Source: Panorpa germanica
Taxonomy: Eukaryota; Arthropoda; Insecta; Mecoptera; Panorpidae
Assembly (NCBI GenBank): GCA_963678705.1
Contig: OY783222.1
Coordinates: forward strand, 744,001-808,000
Length of the DNA: 64,000 nt
Direction: 5' to 3'
Of the stretch, positions 41,351 to 53,169 are shown one piece after another. A model generated the notes under the pieces. It saw only the letters and a list, made by a program, of their open reading frames with translations. It was not told the origin of the DNA and did no database searches. The translations under genes were made by a program, and so were the position numbers. Every line of letters begins with the position of its first letter. Position 1 is the first letter of the stretch.

Positions 41351-41984
41351 GTATTCTAGTAATTTTGATAATTCAAGAACAGTCCTCCATTACAAACATT
41401 TTCATAGAATTCTAATTTTGATATCAACAAATCACTACATCACTTCACATTTCTATAAGTAAAGGTCCAAATATTGTATACACGTGGGCATGGCACGGTT
41501 AGAAGCCTTCTGTGAAACATGTGTTCTAATATCTTTAAGGTAATTAGGCGAATGACGTTTCTTTTTTTAATTTATAAGATATTCAAAGGGCCTTAAGCTA
41601 GCATTGTAAATATATCAGAATAACGATTAAATGCATGTTCGATTTCGTAATGTGCCACAGAAGAGAGTAATGACAGCGGCAGCGGCACGACAGAGAAAGT
41701 AATATTAGTACGAGTATGTTTTGATATGCAGCTAAAGAATTTGTTTTAATCCTTCCCTGAATTAACATATGAATAATCAACCAAGTCATTTATCACGATA
41801 ATTACTTCCGCGTGTATTGAATTTTAGGTGTAAACCTCATAAGATGCATTTAAAGGTAAGGTCCTAGTTGAGATGGAAGGAACTAACAAACATAGGAATG
41901 AATGGAGAAAAGTTTAAAGAAAATCAATGCTCCACAGCACGATGATGATGATGATGACTAGAAGTAAACTTTCTTGTAATTTAA
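41351..41984. other. No gene seen
   Basis: AT-rich upstream sequence with no open frame of note and no repeat copy recognised. Confidence 0.4.
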
Positions 41985-42375
41985 CCTTCTCTAATTTTAG
42001 CTCTTTTCTTAAAGTATTAAGAACTATATTCAGGCCTGTTAAAGAACAAGGGTGCTGGCGAACCAGATATAATTTTGAATTAAATGGACTTTATAAACAA
42101 CCTCAAGTTGTACAGGTCATCCGAAGTAACAGGCTGAGATGGCTCGACCACGTCTAGAGATCCCCTGAAGACAATGTTACTAGATTATACACCTTTAACA
42201 ACTCTACGGGATCCCATACCCGAGGACGACCACCAACAAGATGCCTGGACGATACAGATGAGGACATCAAAACTTTGAAGGTAAAAAACTGACAAAGAGT
42301 TGTTTTGGACCGATTGAGTTGGAAGAAGCGTGCTGTTGAGGCAGCTAAGACCTGTAATAGGTTGTTATGCTCTTA
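41985..42375 (+). mobile_element. Dead LINE ORF2 tail (RTE-like)
   Basis: A frame reads LKVLRTIFRPVKEQGCWRTR, then SNRLRWLDHV. After a stop it continues SPEDNVTRL, HTRGRPPTRCLDD and VLDRLSWKKRAVEAAKTC. These are the standard C-terminal landmarks of RTE-like insect LINEs (xNRLRWxGHV, GRPxxRWxDD, AxDRxxW). It has at least two in-frame stops, so it is a fossil. No poly(A) tail was seen. Confidence 0.8.
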
Positions 42376-42601
42376 AAGAAAGAAGAATTTTAGCTCTTGA
42401 CTGTGACGTTTTGACCTTGAGTTTCTCAAAAAACCTACAGACAACCCACGTACTTCCGCACATGTTTTAGCATAATTTCTGGAAAGTTTAATGAAGCGAA
42501 CTTAATTATATTTATTCATAAGAATAAATAGCTTATTCTTTAAATTTAAATGTTAATTAGGGTAGGATATGGCATGTGGCAAGCTACGAAGTCAAGCCGC
42601 G

Positions 42602-42706
42602 TTACAAATAAACCTGTTATAAAATTTATACTAGATATAAAGCCCGTCGGGATAGGCTTTTTTCAGTTTATACCTGGTATAAATTTTATAACAGGTTTAT
42701 TTGTAA
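42602..42706. mobile_element. Family B palindromic MITE, copy B1
   Basis: A 105 bp element whose first 28 bases (42602-42629, TTACAAATAAACCTGTTATA and on) are the exact reverse complement of its last 28 (42679-42706). The loop holds TATAAAGCCCGTCGGGATAG. GCCGCG precedes it and GGCGGT follows it, so the inverted ends may reach a few bases further out. Confidence 0.85.
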
Positions 42707-42714
42707 GGCGGTAA

Positions 42715-43695
42715 GGGTTTAATCCGAATAGTGTATCTTGTTTGATCTGCGTTACATTTTTATAGAATAAGTTATGAGCGATGAGAATGTATATTACATG
42801 GCGAAGAAGAAGAGTTAAATTATAAAAAACAAACAAATCAATAATTTTCTTCATTTCACTGGTTTTTTTGAAACAACTGTTTGCTATATTTACTTATGGA
42901 TGTTGCATGTTATTCAGGAAGAAATAGCAGATGGCATTGAAGTCAGCTTTTAACATACACCTTGCAATTAATTACGGATAATTATCTCGATACTATCATT
43001 AATAAGGCATTTACAACTGAACAGAATTAACAATAAACAACATATTCCAATAATAGAATAAATAATAAGCGAACAGTAAAGTGTCATACGAAAAATCTAG
43101 GTTATGTAATATCAGCCATTAGTCTGTTAATTTGTTTGAACAAATAAATGAATGTCACAGCAACAATTGGAAGGTCGTAGAAAATAAAACAATCGTCCAA
43201 TTGTAACGCGCCGGCAACCATAAATAAAAACTTTATCCATTGTTTAAAGGTCTCTTCCAGATTTTATCAAATTATGTTGTTTGTAGTGTCATACGGTCAA
43301 TTTAACAATATTCTTGTTTTCTCTGTACCGATGAGAAATCGTGTGACGTCACAGCACAATCAATTCATGCTGTACGCTTACCACCCACCGCCCAAAGCCT
43401 AATTTTTAATTTAAGAGTTTGTTTAACTTTTACTATGTTTAATGAAATGAGGAAGGTCTAGTGACCTTTTAAATTTTGCGATAAAATTAGGAAGGTTAGT
43501 CACAGATCAACAGGGTCATCGCTGTTCATTTAGCGGGTGACCTTTTATAATAATAGATAATGCTGTTCATTGATTTGCTACGTCATTAATCATATTTAAA
43601 TATTAAATTGTTCCTAGTGAAGAATTCCTATTTTCTATTCGAAATCATGTTTATTAAAATTTACGGATTTTATCATGAAAGATTTTATTTTATTT
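42715..43695. other. No gene seen
   Basis: AT-rich sequence, with no frame above 65 codons and no recognised repeat. Confidence 0.4.
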
Positions 43696-43698
43696 TAG

Positions 43699-44201
43699 TA
43701 TCATTCCCACTCACTTTTTTAATTTAATTTTGTACTTAAGTTGTTTAGCATATGGTAATACGCGTAGTCATTCACAGTACCATTTTTAATTTAATTTATT
43801 TTTTAAGTTTTCTTAGTTTTTTTAGAACCTTACAAGGTCCAATGTTTTAAATTAAAAATATTAGATTAAGAAAAACTATATTATATTATAACTTCCAAAA
43901 TGTGACAATCTGTCAAAATGCAGTAGGATTTATATTTAAAAGAAGTTTAATGTCAGTTTGTCAAAAATAAAGAAGTAAAAACAATTTTTATAACTAATTG
44001 TTATTCCACACATCCCACATTCAATCGAACTGTCAAAATTTATATTACTAAAGACGCAGGCACACCAACTAAATTAACTAAACTCAAATTAAAACACGAA
44101 TGTGACAAGGAATGCCTATTCTGAAAACCTGAAATCTAGATTAAAATATTAGATAAAAACAGTAAATTAAATATCAAAACAGTGAGTGGGAATGAGGCTT
44201 T
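43699..44201 (-). mobile_element. Family D element, copy D2
   Basis: Inverted relative of 39566-40003, 3.7 kb away. It starts TATCATTCCCACTCACTTT and ends CAGTGAGTGGGAATGAGGC. It is about 65 bases longer than D1 because of extra sequence in the middle (near 43880-44040). Opposite orientation means D1 and D2 RNA could pair. Confidence 0.7.
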
Positions 44202-44289
44202 ATCGCGCTGTAGAAACTCGTGTTGTAAAGGAAATAATTGTATGCTTAACTACATAGCACTATAAAGCTGTTATTACTCGCGTTGCCGA

Positions 44290-45980
44290 CTTTTCAGTAG
44301 GGTGTATTCGAGTATAAGAACGCTTTATCATGAGATGCAACTTCCACTTTAATGTTTATCAATACCTCATTATATTAACAAAGTTGCGAGTATATATTCT
44401 GCAGAACGTAGGATAGAACTTTGATATACGAAATAGAGATTTCTTTGATACACCGATATATTAATAAATATTAAAGTGGAAACTTCCTTTCCCTTGCAAT
44501 CTTATGGAAAAGTCTGAGTAGTCTATTCCTGTGTCAGAGCATCTCTCAAAACCTTTCTAGCTTCTGATGTTTTGCCATACATCAAAGTCATTCTCTTCAT
44601 GTTAATATGATAAATGATGGTTGAAAGTTAAATGAATAATAAACAAACCAATACACCACGGATTTATGCTAAAACGCGAATTTTATAGTTTTACGTTTAG
44701 TGCATTTATGGTACTTCTGATACATTGTATGATACACTTATAATACTCCATATCCATACTCCATGAAATTAGCGTGATTTAAAAGAAATAAAACTAACAT
44801 ATTAATCCTTTGTAAACCTATTATGTTCCATAATTGATCACTTTCGATATTTATAACTCCATAACAATATATTACAAGTAAAGAAAGCTACTAGACTCAA
44901 ATCACTTTTTATTTACAAGCACTTTTTTACAATTGTAATAAACATAACCTAAAAAAATGTCAAGTCATGCACTTCATTGAGAATGAATAAAAACAGAACT
45001 TTAAGGTATGAGTCTACTAATCAGCATGCGTGGAAACAGCGGCATTACCCAGTAAACATTTGGTGAAATAGAATGGCTAGGTGAAGTTCTAGTCACTCGC
45101 ACATTTCAATTCTAACGTTTTACAAGTTGGAGCAACACACAGAAAATCAATTTTAGTTCAAATTGATTCCCTACCTGTCACAGGAGTCGCTTTTATTCAA
45201 CAGTGAGCAGTCGTTGTGCCGTCTGTAGCTCATAAAAGAGACACTCCCTTTGAACGACTGAATAGAAAACAAACGCGTTCATGACAAAAAAACTCATGAA
45301 AAGTAATAGAATTTACTCCAAAACGTTTATTGGATATCGATGGATGCTTGGTACTCTCGTTGGCAAATCGAATGCTGTTGATGCATATGTTTGCTTTAGT
45401 ACCCCGTACTTTGTTGTGGTTACACGTGAGATAAGTGGACGTGTACCTTTAAACAGCCTAAATAGAATGAACTGTCAAACTTTTTAATGACTGGTTTAAA
45501 ATGAATGCGTTAATCTGCTACAATGATTTAATTTTAGACATACGTTTTTATATCAAAATGATCAATTTCACCACGTAAGTCTTATTATTATTCAGCCAGT
45601 TCCCAAGGCTGCCGCGAGGTCGTGCTCATGTTGATGTTGATGTTGATTTTGTTTTATGTTATTTATTGGCTATGTATTATTATTAATGGACAGGTTTCTA
45701 ATTGCATTAATGTTTGTTTAATGTTAGATGTTTGCGAACACTTTTGTTTAAGTGTTAAATTATATTTTCTTTTTGTTTTTGTTTTGTAAACACTTTACCT
45801 AGATTTATTTACAATTTATAGCAATTTGTTGAACATTATACATTTTTATCGGTTACTATCGTTAAACGGTCATTGAGTAATTCAAACATTGATTGAGTTG
45901 TTCAAACATTCAGAATTACGGGATATTTATAAGATTTGGGGTTGCAATCTGACGCGTGAAAATTCGCATAATTTCTTTGT
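44290..45980. other. No gene seen; small repeat fragments
   Basis: 44298-44345 (GTAGGGTGTATTCGAGTATA, then CTTTATCATGAGATG) belongs to the small family seen at 9658 and 15869. A 27-base segment at 45430-45456 is identical to 19915-19941. The 68-codon frame at 45281-45487 overlaps that segment and has no known motif. Confidence 0.45.
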
Positions 45981-45988
45981 AAATCATG

Positions 45989-46134
45989 TATAGTCAAAAT
46001 CACAATAGATCGACGGCGAATTATCATTTATAGAAAAATAAGTGAGTCAGTGCTTTTTACTTATATCGGCAGTTTATACCCCACAACTTGTTTTAAGTAT
46101 GAGTAGCCGCTGAACTCTCGTAATTTGAACTATA
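45989..46134. mobile_element. Family C MITE, short copy
   Basis: 146 bp with both ends: TATAGTCAAAATCACAATAG at the left and CTCGTAATTTGAACTATA at the right. The middle is shorter than in the 14734-14951 copy. Confidence 0.7.
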
Positions 46135-46460
46135 TTATCCATTTCAAATAAACGAATCAAAGTTACTAAAGAACTGTCATTATAATAAATAAATAAATGC
46201 GAAATAAATGATGTTGTAATACCTTTCTACCATATAACAACTTTCTTAATCCCGATTAGTAAATAATAAATAAATGTCACCAAATCCGAATCCTGTAATA
46301 AAACCTACACGTTATAAAACCAGTAGGCAATCCGATTAAATCCCATATCGATCATTTGGTTACGTTACACTTTTACTTTCTTGCTCCCACCCGCATCCCA
46401 CACTGTTACAGATTCATGTGACAAAATCAGACAATTGTCTCTGACAGTTTTTTTTTTAAT
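46135..46460. other. No gene seen
   Basis: Short AT-rich spacer between a family C and a family A element; nothing recognised. Confidence 0.4.
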
Positions 46461-46990
46461 TTAAAGAGGGGGGTGGGGGGTTAAAGTTTCAATTTTTTTA
46501 ATTTATTTATATTATTGTACAATATATTAAGTTTATTGTGTAAAAATTTGAAGCCGATTGGAGTAAAACTGTCGGAGATATAGAGTTTTAAGTGTTCACC
46601 TCTCTGGTCTGGTTTCGTCTTTCTTTGAAACTTTCAAACGTGGTTTCTCACACTTCTGATTTTTTTGTATTTTGACTTTTAAGTGCTGTAAAAAATTGAA
46701 AAATCAATAAATAAAGAAAAACTCGACAGCGTTACCTGCAGAAATTTATCAACTAATGAAATATTTTGGTTGTTCGATTTCAGAAAATCCAGTGATGAGT
46801 TATGAGTGGCACCGCAATGTTACTTTTTTTTTGTGACGTCTGCGGAGATTCGCTGTCAATGTCTCATTTCTTGATATTTATTTATGAAAATTTCACAAAG
46901 TATTCTTCAAATGTCATTTCATCATGTAGTAATTATAGAAATAATTATATATTAACTGTGTCGTCAAAAACCATTATCGTTTTGACCTGA
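46461..46990 (+). mobile_element. Family A TTAA element, copy A5
   Basis: TTAAAGAGGGGGG at the left end. The middle is deleted: the segment holding the first inverted-repeat arm is gone, while the second arm (ACTCGACAGCGTTACCTGC) remains. The acceptor-like CGATTTCAG and the conserved frame (MSYEWHRNVTFF, then a one-base difference in the T run) follow. It is cut short near GTTTTGACCTG. Confidence 0.65.
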
Positions 46991-46994
46991 TATT

Positions 46995-47735
46995 ATCGTT
47001 TGATATGATAAAATCAATGCGTTTGATGCAATCCATAAGCCTTTACCATTTTCGGGAAGTTTACACATTCTACAAAGTTCTTCTCGATGTTTAATTGTTC
47101 CTTATTTAGTTTGCTGCGACAGTAATGATGATTGAGTAGACCGGGGCTATACAAGTCCCCAATCGATTGAGGTCATTACTCAATGGCGTTATTTAAACCT
47201 GAGATTATATTAGCATAGCTCTAGCGTATAGTCTGATAGATGGATTTACCTATACCTACACAATTGGCCTGCGGAGGAGAGAATTCACCTTGGCTATTTA
47301 CTTAAGGATTTAAAAGTATGTATAGACAATTTCTCTAACTAAACTAATTTGGAAGAGTATTCCATCACTGGATGATATTTAATAGTTTTGACTTTGGACT
47401 TAAAAATGGTTTCAATAAAAGAGATTGTATACAGCTTATATCAATGACATTTTTTCAATTCATTTACTAAATTAAATATATATTTATTACATGATAGATC
47501 ATAATCGTTTCGTAATGTCCAGGATGTTTGAAACACGTGATTGGCGAACTAGTACTTAAATAGAACCTCTGTAGGTCGGTAAACAAGGACACTGCTTCAA
47601 AAAAATAGTGAAAAAATTAAAATATATATCAACCTTCATGTCATCAAAGTATTTTAGATTAAAACCAGGAACTTCAAAGAACTAAATACCGAAATTATTC
47701 TGTTTCTTTTGGTTCAGCTCAAAAACAAATACATA
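46995..47735. other. No gene seen
   Basis: AT-rich, with no gene-like frame and no repeat copy recognised. Confidence 0.4.
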
Positions 47736-47739
47736 TTCC

Positions 47740-48160
47740 TTTTTGAGAAATTATCGAATTTCTCAACATATTTTCCTGTACTTCAATTTATTCAACCATA
47801 CTTTCAAAGTTATTAAGACAAAGATATTTCAAAGCATTGAAAGTTTTTATCTTAACGTGAAACAACACTTGGCAATTTTTGATTCGCGAAATATAGATGG
47901 CGATACTATACAGCAGGTTAAATATTATCACAAGAACATGTTTTTTATGTTTAAATTGTTTTATGTAAGTAACTATAAACGCGAATCAAAATCTAAAGCT
48001 GCAATTAGTTGGATGAATAACGTATCTACATTTTAAGCTTTCTTCCACTGACTTTTAATGAGTTGGAACCGCAAAAATAAGTTTAGAAAATGAATATTTG
48101 CTATATTTTCTAGTTCAATTCCAATTTTTATATGACTGTTAACATTTCTAAGGGTTGGGT
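47740..48160 (+). repeat. Family F repeat, copy F1
   Basis: Shares long blocks, on the opposite strand, with 60684-60990, for example CTTTCTTCCACTGACTTTTA and GAGTTGGAACCGCAAAAATA. It contains a 97-codon frame (ending AISWMNNVSTF) that is not kept open in the other copy. The element type is unknown. Confidence 0.5.
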
Positions 48161-48164
48161 TTTT

Positions 48165-48855
48165 AAAAATTAGTTGAGGCCTGCACTGCGAAAAAGAATA
48201 GCGCGGAAATAAATCCGTAATTCTGTAATATATTGAATCATATAAATGTCCACGCAGTCTACTGATTTAAAAGTCTGCAGTGTGATTCAAATTTGCGGTG
48301 AAGATTTTTGACGCGGGAGATGCTTTTCATCGTTTAAAAATTTATTTATTAAAGCAGCAAAAACTACAGAATATCACCGCTTTTTTCAACAGCATATCAC
48401 GTTTTCCTGCCATAAATAAACAATTACCAAAGTCAGTTATAGCATTAGCTAGATTACTTTAATAGAAAGTAGACATATATGTTATTATTATTATTTATAG
48501 TAACACTCACAACCGTGTTATAAATATGCGTTTTATGCTTAGTAATAAGAAGTGCAATTAGTTGCATACAAACCTCGTTAGCATTAGCACGTTGCAAATG
48601 TTAAACGGATGCAATGAAACGAGACACTGAGAGGAGTGCGAAAACTTGCTGACACTCACAGCGCGCAGACAGGAAGCCAACCGAACAACAAGCAACGGGA
48701 TCGAAGATGTACCACGCTTATTATACTTTTCATGGCATTTCATATGCATACGAGAACAGCCATGGTCCTGATAATGTTAGAGAAGAAAGTGTTTACAATA
48801 GTGATAAACCGCGAACTGTAGTTATGACTATAATGTTTCTGTAACTATGCACCTT
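48165..48855. other. No gene seen
   Basis: AT-rich. Two overlapping antiparallel frames of about 62 codons near 48560-48820 look like chance. Confidence 0.4.
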
Positions 48856-48858
48856 AAC

Positions 48859-49350
48859 AGGGGCGGCCTTAGCCATTGCGAGGCCACGGGTGGCAGATCT
48901 TTGCGAAGCACTTGTTCTTTGTATAATCTATGTAAATTGTAAGTAAGTATTTTTGATGATAATTAACGAGAAATAAAATTTTATATTGGAAGATTTTTAA
49001 AAGTTAACAAGCACAAAGACGACAAATATCAATAATGATAAACTAAGGCACATGAATGCCTTAAAAGATATACATAAAAGATATTTATAAAAATGCATTA
49101 CTATATATGCTTTTTAGAAATCCCACTTGAATCACTGCGTTTATCTTTTAAGGCGCTCATGTACCTTAGTTTATCATCATTAATATTTGTCGTCTTTGTG
49201 CTTGTTAACTTTTATAACACTTCCAATATAAAATTTTATTTCTCGTCAATTATCATCAAAAATACTTACTTACAATTTACATAAATTATACAAGGAACAA
49301 GTGTCTGCTGCCCTGGGCTTCGCAATAGCAAAGGCCATCTCTGATCCTAA
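48859..49350. mobile_element. Foldback element, near-perfect long palindrome (family E)
   Basis: The left arm (about 48859-49103) and right arm (about 49110-49350) are reverse complements of each other over about 240 bases, with few differences and a loop of only a few bases. Shared blocks include TTAACAAGCACAAAGACGAC and AAGTATTTTTGATGATAATT. The left end reads CAGGGGCGGCCTTAGCC; the right end, read inverted, AGAGATGGCCTTTGC, so the tips have drifted more than the core. Fragments lie at 21286-21345 and 41043-41350. Confidence 0.85.
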
Positions 49351-49945
49351 GAACCATATTTTGAATTTACGGACATATAGAAATACAGCAGTGTATTAAT
49401 AAATATAAAGTTATTTTGTTTTGTGGGGTATTTCATTTTTCCATTGAACAGTTTGAGAAACGTAGTTACAAGGCATATCACCTTCTGCAATTAAAATTAA
49501 AACAATAACAAAAGGAAGGCATTTCTACAAACGCGTTATTTCACACGGACATGAGCATGGACAGAGACATGTTCTCGCGTAGTGAACAGAAATAATTTCT
49601 TTAATTTAAAACGCAGGTCGAACACCTAAGAGCAGTCAACGGGAAGGAATTAACCTATTAGCAAGTTAATTTTACTTTAATTGTTATTGTAAAAAAAACA
49701 AGACAAAAAAACAACAACTAGACATTACTACTACTATTCACGGTAAAAGTGTTAAACAGGAACTTGTAAAAAGTATTTTAAAACAAGATCGTAATCGATA
49801 GATATTATCTGTATCGATTAGATTGAACTGGAACACAATAATTAGCAATTTAATTAAATGATTCATGCAAATTAATACCTATACTTAGAAATATATATAA
49901 ACTAGTGCTAATTGCAATAGATAGTGACTTAGACAATTAACTGTA
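49351..49945. other. No gene seen
   Basis: AT-rich spacer with no gene or known repeat. Confidence 0.4.
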
Positions 49946-50292
49946 ACGAGTCGACTGGTTGCAAACCTTAGCCCCGAATCTACCCGAACCGAATGAGAAT
50001 GCAACTGTGTTGTTAGTGAGAGAAAACACACGGCACGTATGAAAGAAAACCGATTTCAAATTGGTTTTGAGCTCGCTTTGAGCGACATGTCGCAGGGCAT
50101 GCTTTTGATGGTGACATCATGAGCAGAGATGTGCACAAATACTATTCAAAAGTATTTAAATACAAAAATACATGCTATTCTACTAGTATTGTTAAAAATT
50201 CTGCAGAGACACGAAACACGGCTCGACATGGTTTGTTTTTCGTTTTCGTTGGAAACTTCGTTGCTCGGCTAGTTTGCAACCAGTCGACTCGT
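49946..50292. mobile_element. TIR element with 21-base identical ends
   Basis: The first 21 bases (ACGAGTCGACTGGTTGCAAA and one more) recur exactly inverted at 50272-50292. The interior contains CAGAGATGTGCACAAATAC and a short AT palindrome (ACTATTCAAAAGTATTT), which hint at a second, smaller hAT-like piece inside. No coding capacity. Confidence 0.65.
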
Positions 50293-50294
50293 GT

Positions 50295-51295
50295 GCGGAG
50301 GGTCTAAATCATTACAGTTTCTGCTACAAGGTATAACAGTTAACTAGGAATTCCAATAACTAAGAATACAGCAATCGGCTCTATGAACTATAGTAGTTGA
50401 GGTGGAATAAATCTGCAATTCTTTATACAGTCACACTTCCTATCACGATCTATGGCCTCAAATAACGCACGGAGTCCTGAATTTCTACGTTTTCACCCAG
50501 TGCTATCCGCAACCATACGACACCTAGTTCTAGAAAGTGGTCCAAGTGAATCCAGTCAAACTTATTGCTAATTCATCTAATTAAAAACTGAAATATCAAC
50601 ATAGTTAGCTACCAAAACAGTTCAATTCAACTTTTCAATCATGTTTTTCATGTTTAAAAGGATGTAAATACATTAAATATTTAATTATTAATAAACAATT
50701 ACAATGAATTCCCATACAAATTACAAAATTACCATAACTAGTTCGTAATAATTTTTAATTTCTTTTCTTTCTAAATAAAAGTAATGTAACTCTCTAATTA
50801 AAAAATGATCTATGGATTGTCTTCCCACGGAACAAGAGGCTACTTTATTTCGGTGTTTCGTATTCCGGAAGTAGCGAATAACTGGTATGAATGTTTGGAA
50901 TTTAATTAGTGGTTATGTAACACAGATGGAGTTAGTGTCAACGTAGGAATGTTTTGTTTGATAAATTGTGTTTTAATTATATTCAGTGGCCACGGGCAAC
51001 CCGCTTTTATAATAACAGTGAAAATTTATTTTCTAAGATTTTTGCAAATTACATTTTTTTCTCCTGACTGTACTTTTAATCGGCTGCTGTTGTTTACTTA
51101 ATATTTCTGTTCTACGACGTAAAACAACGCATAAACGACAAAACAAATAATAATGAATAAATAAACAAGTACGAAATTAGAAAATATATAATAACAATCT
51201 TGTGTTTGTTCATATGAATTATATAGGAAGGTTTAGACCATTCAGTAAATTAAAAATAATTATTACCTGTTGAACATAAAGAAGCTGCAGAAATG
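50295..51295. other. No gene seen
   Basis: One kilobase of AT-rich sequence with no frame above 60 codons and no recognised repeat. Confidence 0.4.
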
Positions 51296-51298
51296 GAC

Positions 51299-51971
51299 TT
51301 AAGGATTCATTTGTTTTTATTTATATTATTGTACAATATATTAAGTTTATTGTGTAAAAATCTGAAATCGATTGGAGTAAAACTGTCGGAGATATAGAGT
51401 TTTAAGTCTTCACCTCTCTGGTCTGCTTTCGTGTTACTTTGAAACTTTTAAATGCGGTTTCTCACACATAGCTTTTTCAGAGTCGGTGCCCTCTCTAGCT
51501 AAAAATCTACTAGACCGATTCTTTTGAAATTTTGTACACTCTTTCTTTACATAAATGCCGAGGTAACGCTGTCGACTTTTTTTATTTTTTTATGTTACCG
51601 TATCTTAAAATAACAAAGTTTCTGATTTCTTTCATGAAAAATCGGTATTTTGACTTTTAAGTGCTGTAAAAAATTAAAAAAGAAAAGAAAAATTCGACAG
51701 GGTTACCTGCAGAAACTTATTAACTAATGAAATCATTTTGGTTTTTCGATTTCAGAAAATCCAGTGATGAGTTATGAGTGGCACCGCAATGTTACTTTTT
51801 TTTGTGACGTCTGCGGAGATTCGCTGTCAATGCCTCATTTCTTGATATTTATTTATGAAAATTTCACAAAGTATTGTTTAAATGTTATTTTATCATGTAG
51901 TAATTATAGAAATAATTATTTATTAACTATGTCGTCAAAAAGCATTATCGAAAATATGCTTCTTTTTTATC
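51299..51971 (+). mobile_element. Family A TTAA element, copy A6
   Basis: TTAA at 51299-51302, but the following G run has decayed. Left block, both arms of the central inverted repeat, the acceptor-like site and an open conserved frame (from about 51766, MSYEWHRNVTFFCDVCGD, then SMPHFLIFIYENF) are all present. It stops in the middle of the terminal block at about 51971, where unrelated sequence begins. Confidence 0.75.
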
Positions 51972-51974
51972 AAG

Positions 51975-52600
51975 GAAATGCTGTAATTCCTGTAATATTC
52001 CCGCAAGTACGAATTCATAACCCATGTAACGGGTTCACGGGTGTTACACGTCCGTGCCCATATCTGATGTCGCTGACATAAAAGCACGGACAGCTGAAGC
52101 AGCTGTAACTTGATTGGGTTTTAATCGCAAGTCACGAACCACACTAATTAAAATGCTGTCCTTTGTTTATTAAATTGCTATTAATTATATTTATTTATGA
52201 TGATTATGTAAAAAAACACAAAAAAGTAACTGCATTTCATGAGAAATAACTTCGAATGACAAGGAAGAAGAAGAATATGAATAATTGTGTAGAATTATAC
52301 AGCGGTTAGGCTTAGATATACGACGTAGGAGACATAGCTGTCTTAGAAAATGTCGTGAACTCGTGGATGTCAAACACCCGCCGAATTATAACGGTGCTGG
52401 TTGAGAAATGTCAACGAGAATCACATCTAACACCAAAGACTAACAGCCGATTAAATATGCGCCTTCCATGTACATAGAAATGATTAAAAAACAGAAAATC
52501 TCTTTTTTAGTTTATCAATAGCAAATAAAACTAAAAAACTGATTAATTAAATCTGTATTTATTCAGTGAAAAATTTATGATATGTGAAACGAACATAAAA
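51975..52600. other. No gene seen
   Basis: AT-rich spacer. A run of GAAGAAGAAG-type sequence occurs near 52265. Nothing recognised. Confidence 0.4.
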
Positions 52601-52609
52601 CAGGTGATA

Positions 52610-53165
52610 GAAAAAGAAAGAAAAGAACATGCAGAGAGAATGAATAGAAACAGAACGGCTAAGAAACTAGTGGAAGACCTAAAGAAGATGGTCTTACAAA
52701 TAGGAAAAAATGTAGAGAAATCTTAAAGCAGACCAAACTAGGGATGGCGATTTGAGATCGATTAATCGAAGAATCGATTTTTTAAACCGATTTCAAACAT
52801 TCTAAAATCGCGATTCGATTTTTTTTTTGTAAGAATGCAACTATACAATTATTTACATTATTTATTATAGGCTTGTACATGAAATATTGGGAATTATAAT
52901 TATTTTATTCTACAATAAATCACTCTTCACTTATTCTTTCATTTTAAGCTAGTCTAGTATTTTTTTTTACAAATTTAATAAAAATAAAATCGATAAAAGA
53001 TCATCTTCTTTTTTTCGTTAGAATCGAAAAATCTTTCGATTTTTTTTTAATTCATTCTTTAGCCTTCGATTCGAATCGATTAAAAAATCGATCTTTTTTA
53101 AGAAGAATCGCCATCCCTAGACCAAACCTCTACAAGAGATGTAGATCCAATGTGATGATGCTGAT
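52610..53165 (+). mobile_element. Dead LINE tail interrupted by a MITE
   Basis: The plus strand reads RNRTAKKL, and in another frame SGRPKEDGLTNRKKCREI, like the tail of RTE-like LINE ORF2. It continues to GACCAAAC at 52738 and resumes after the MITE at 53120 as GACCAAACCTCTACAAG. The LINE piece is decayed; its 5' limit is unclear. Confidence 0.5.
52739..53119. mobile_element. hAT-like MITE with 8 bp target duplication
   Basis: A 381 bp element starting TAGGGATGGCGATT and ending AATCGCCATCCCTA, exact inverted ends. It is flanked by the perfect 8-base direct repeat GACCAAAC at 52731-52738 and 53120-53127. TAGGG-type ends plus 8 bp duplications are the hAT signature. The interior is a chain of ATCGATT-like palindromic motifs with no coding capacity, so it is non-autonomous. 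Confidence 0.9.
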
Positions 53166-53169
53166 TCAA

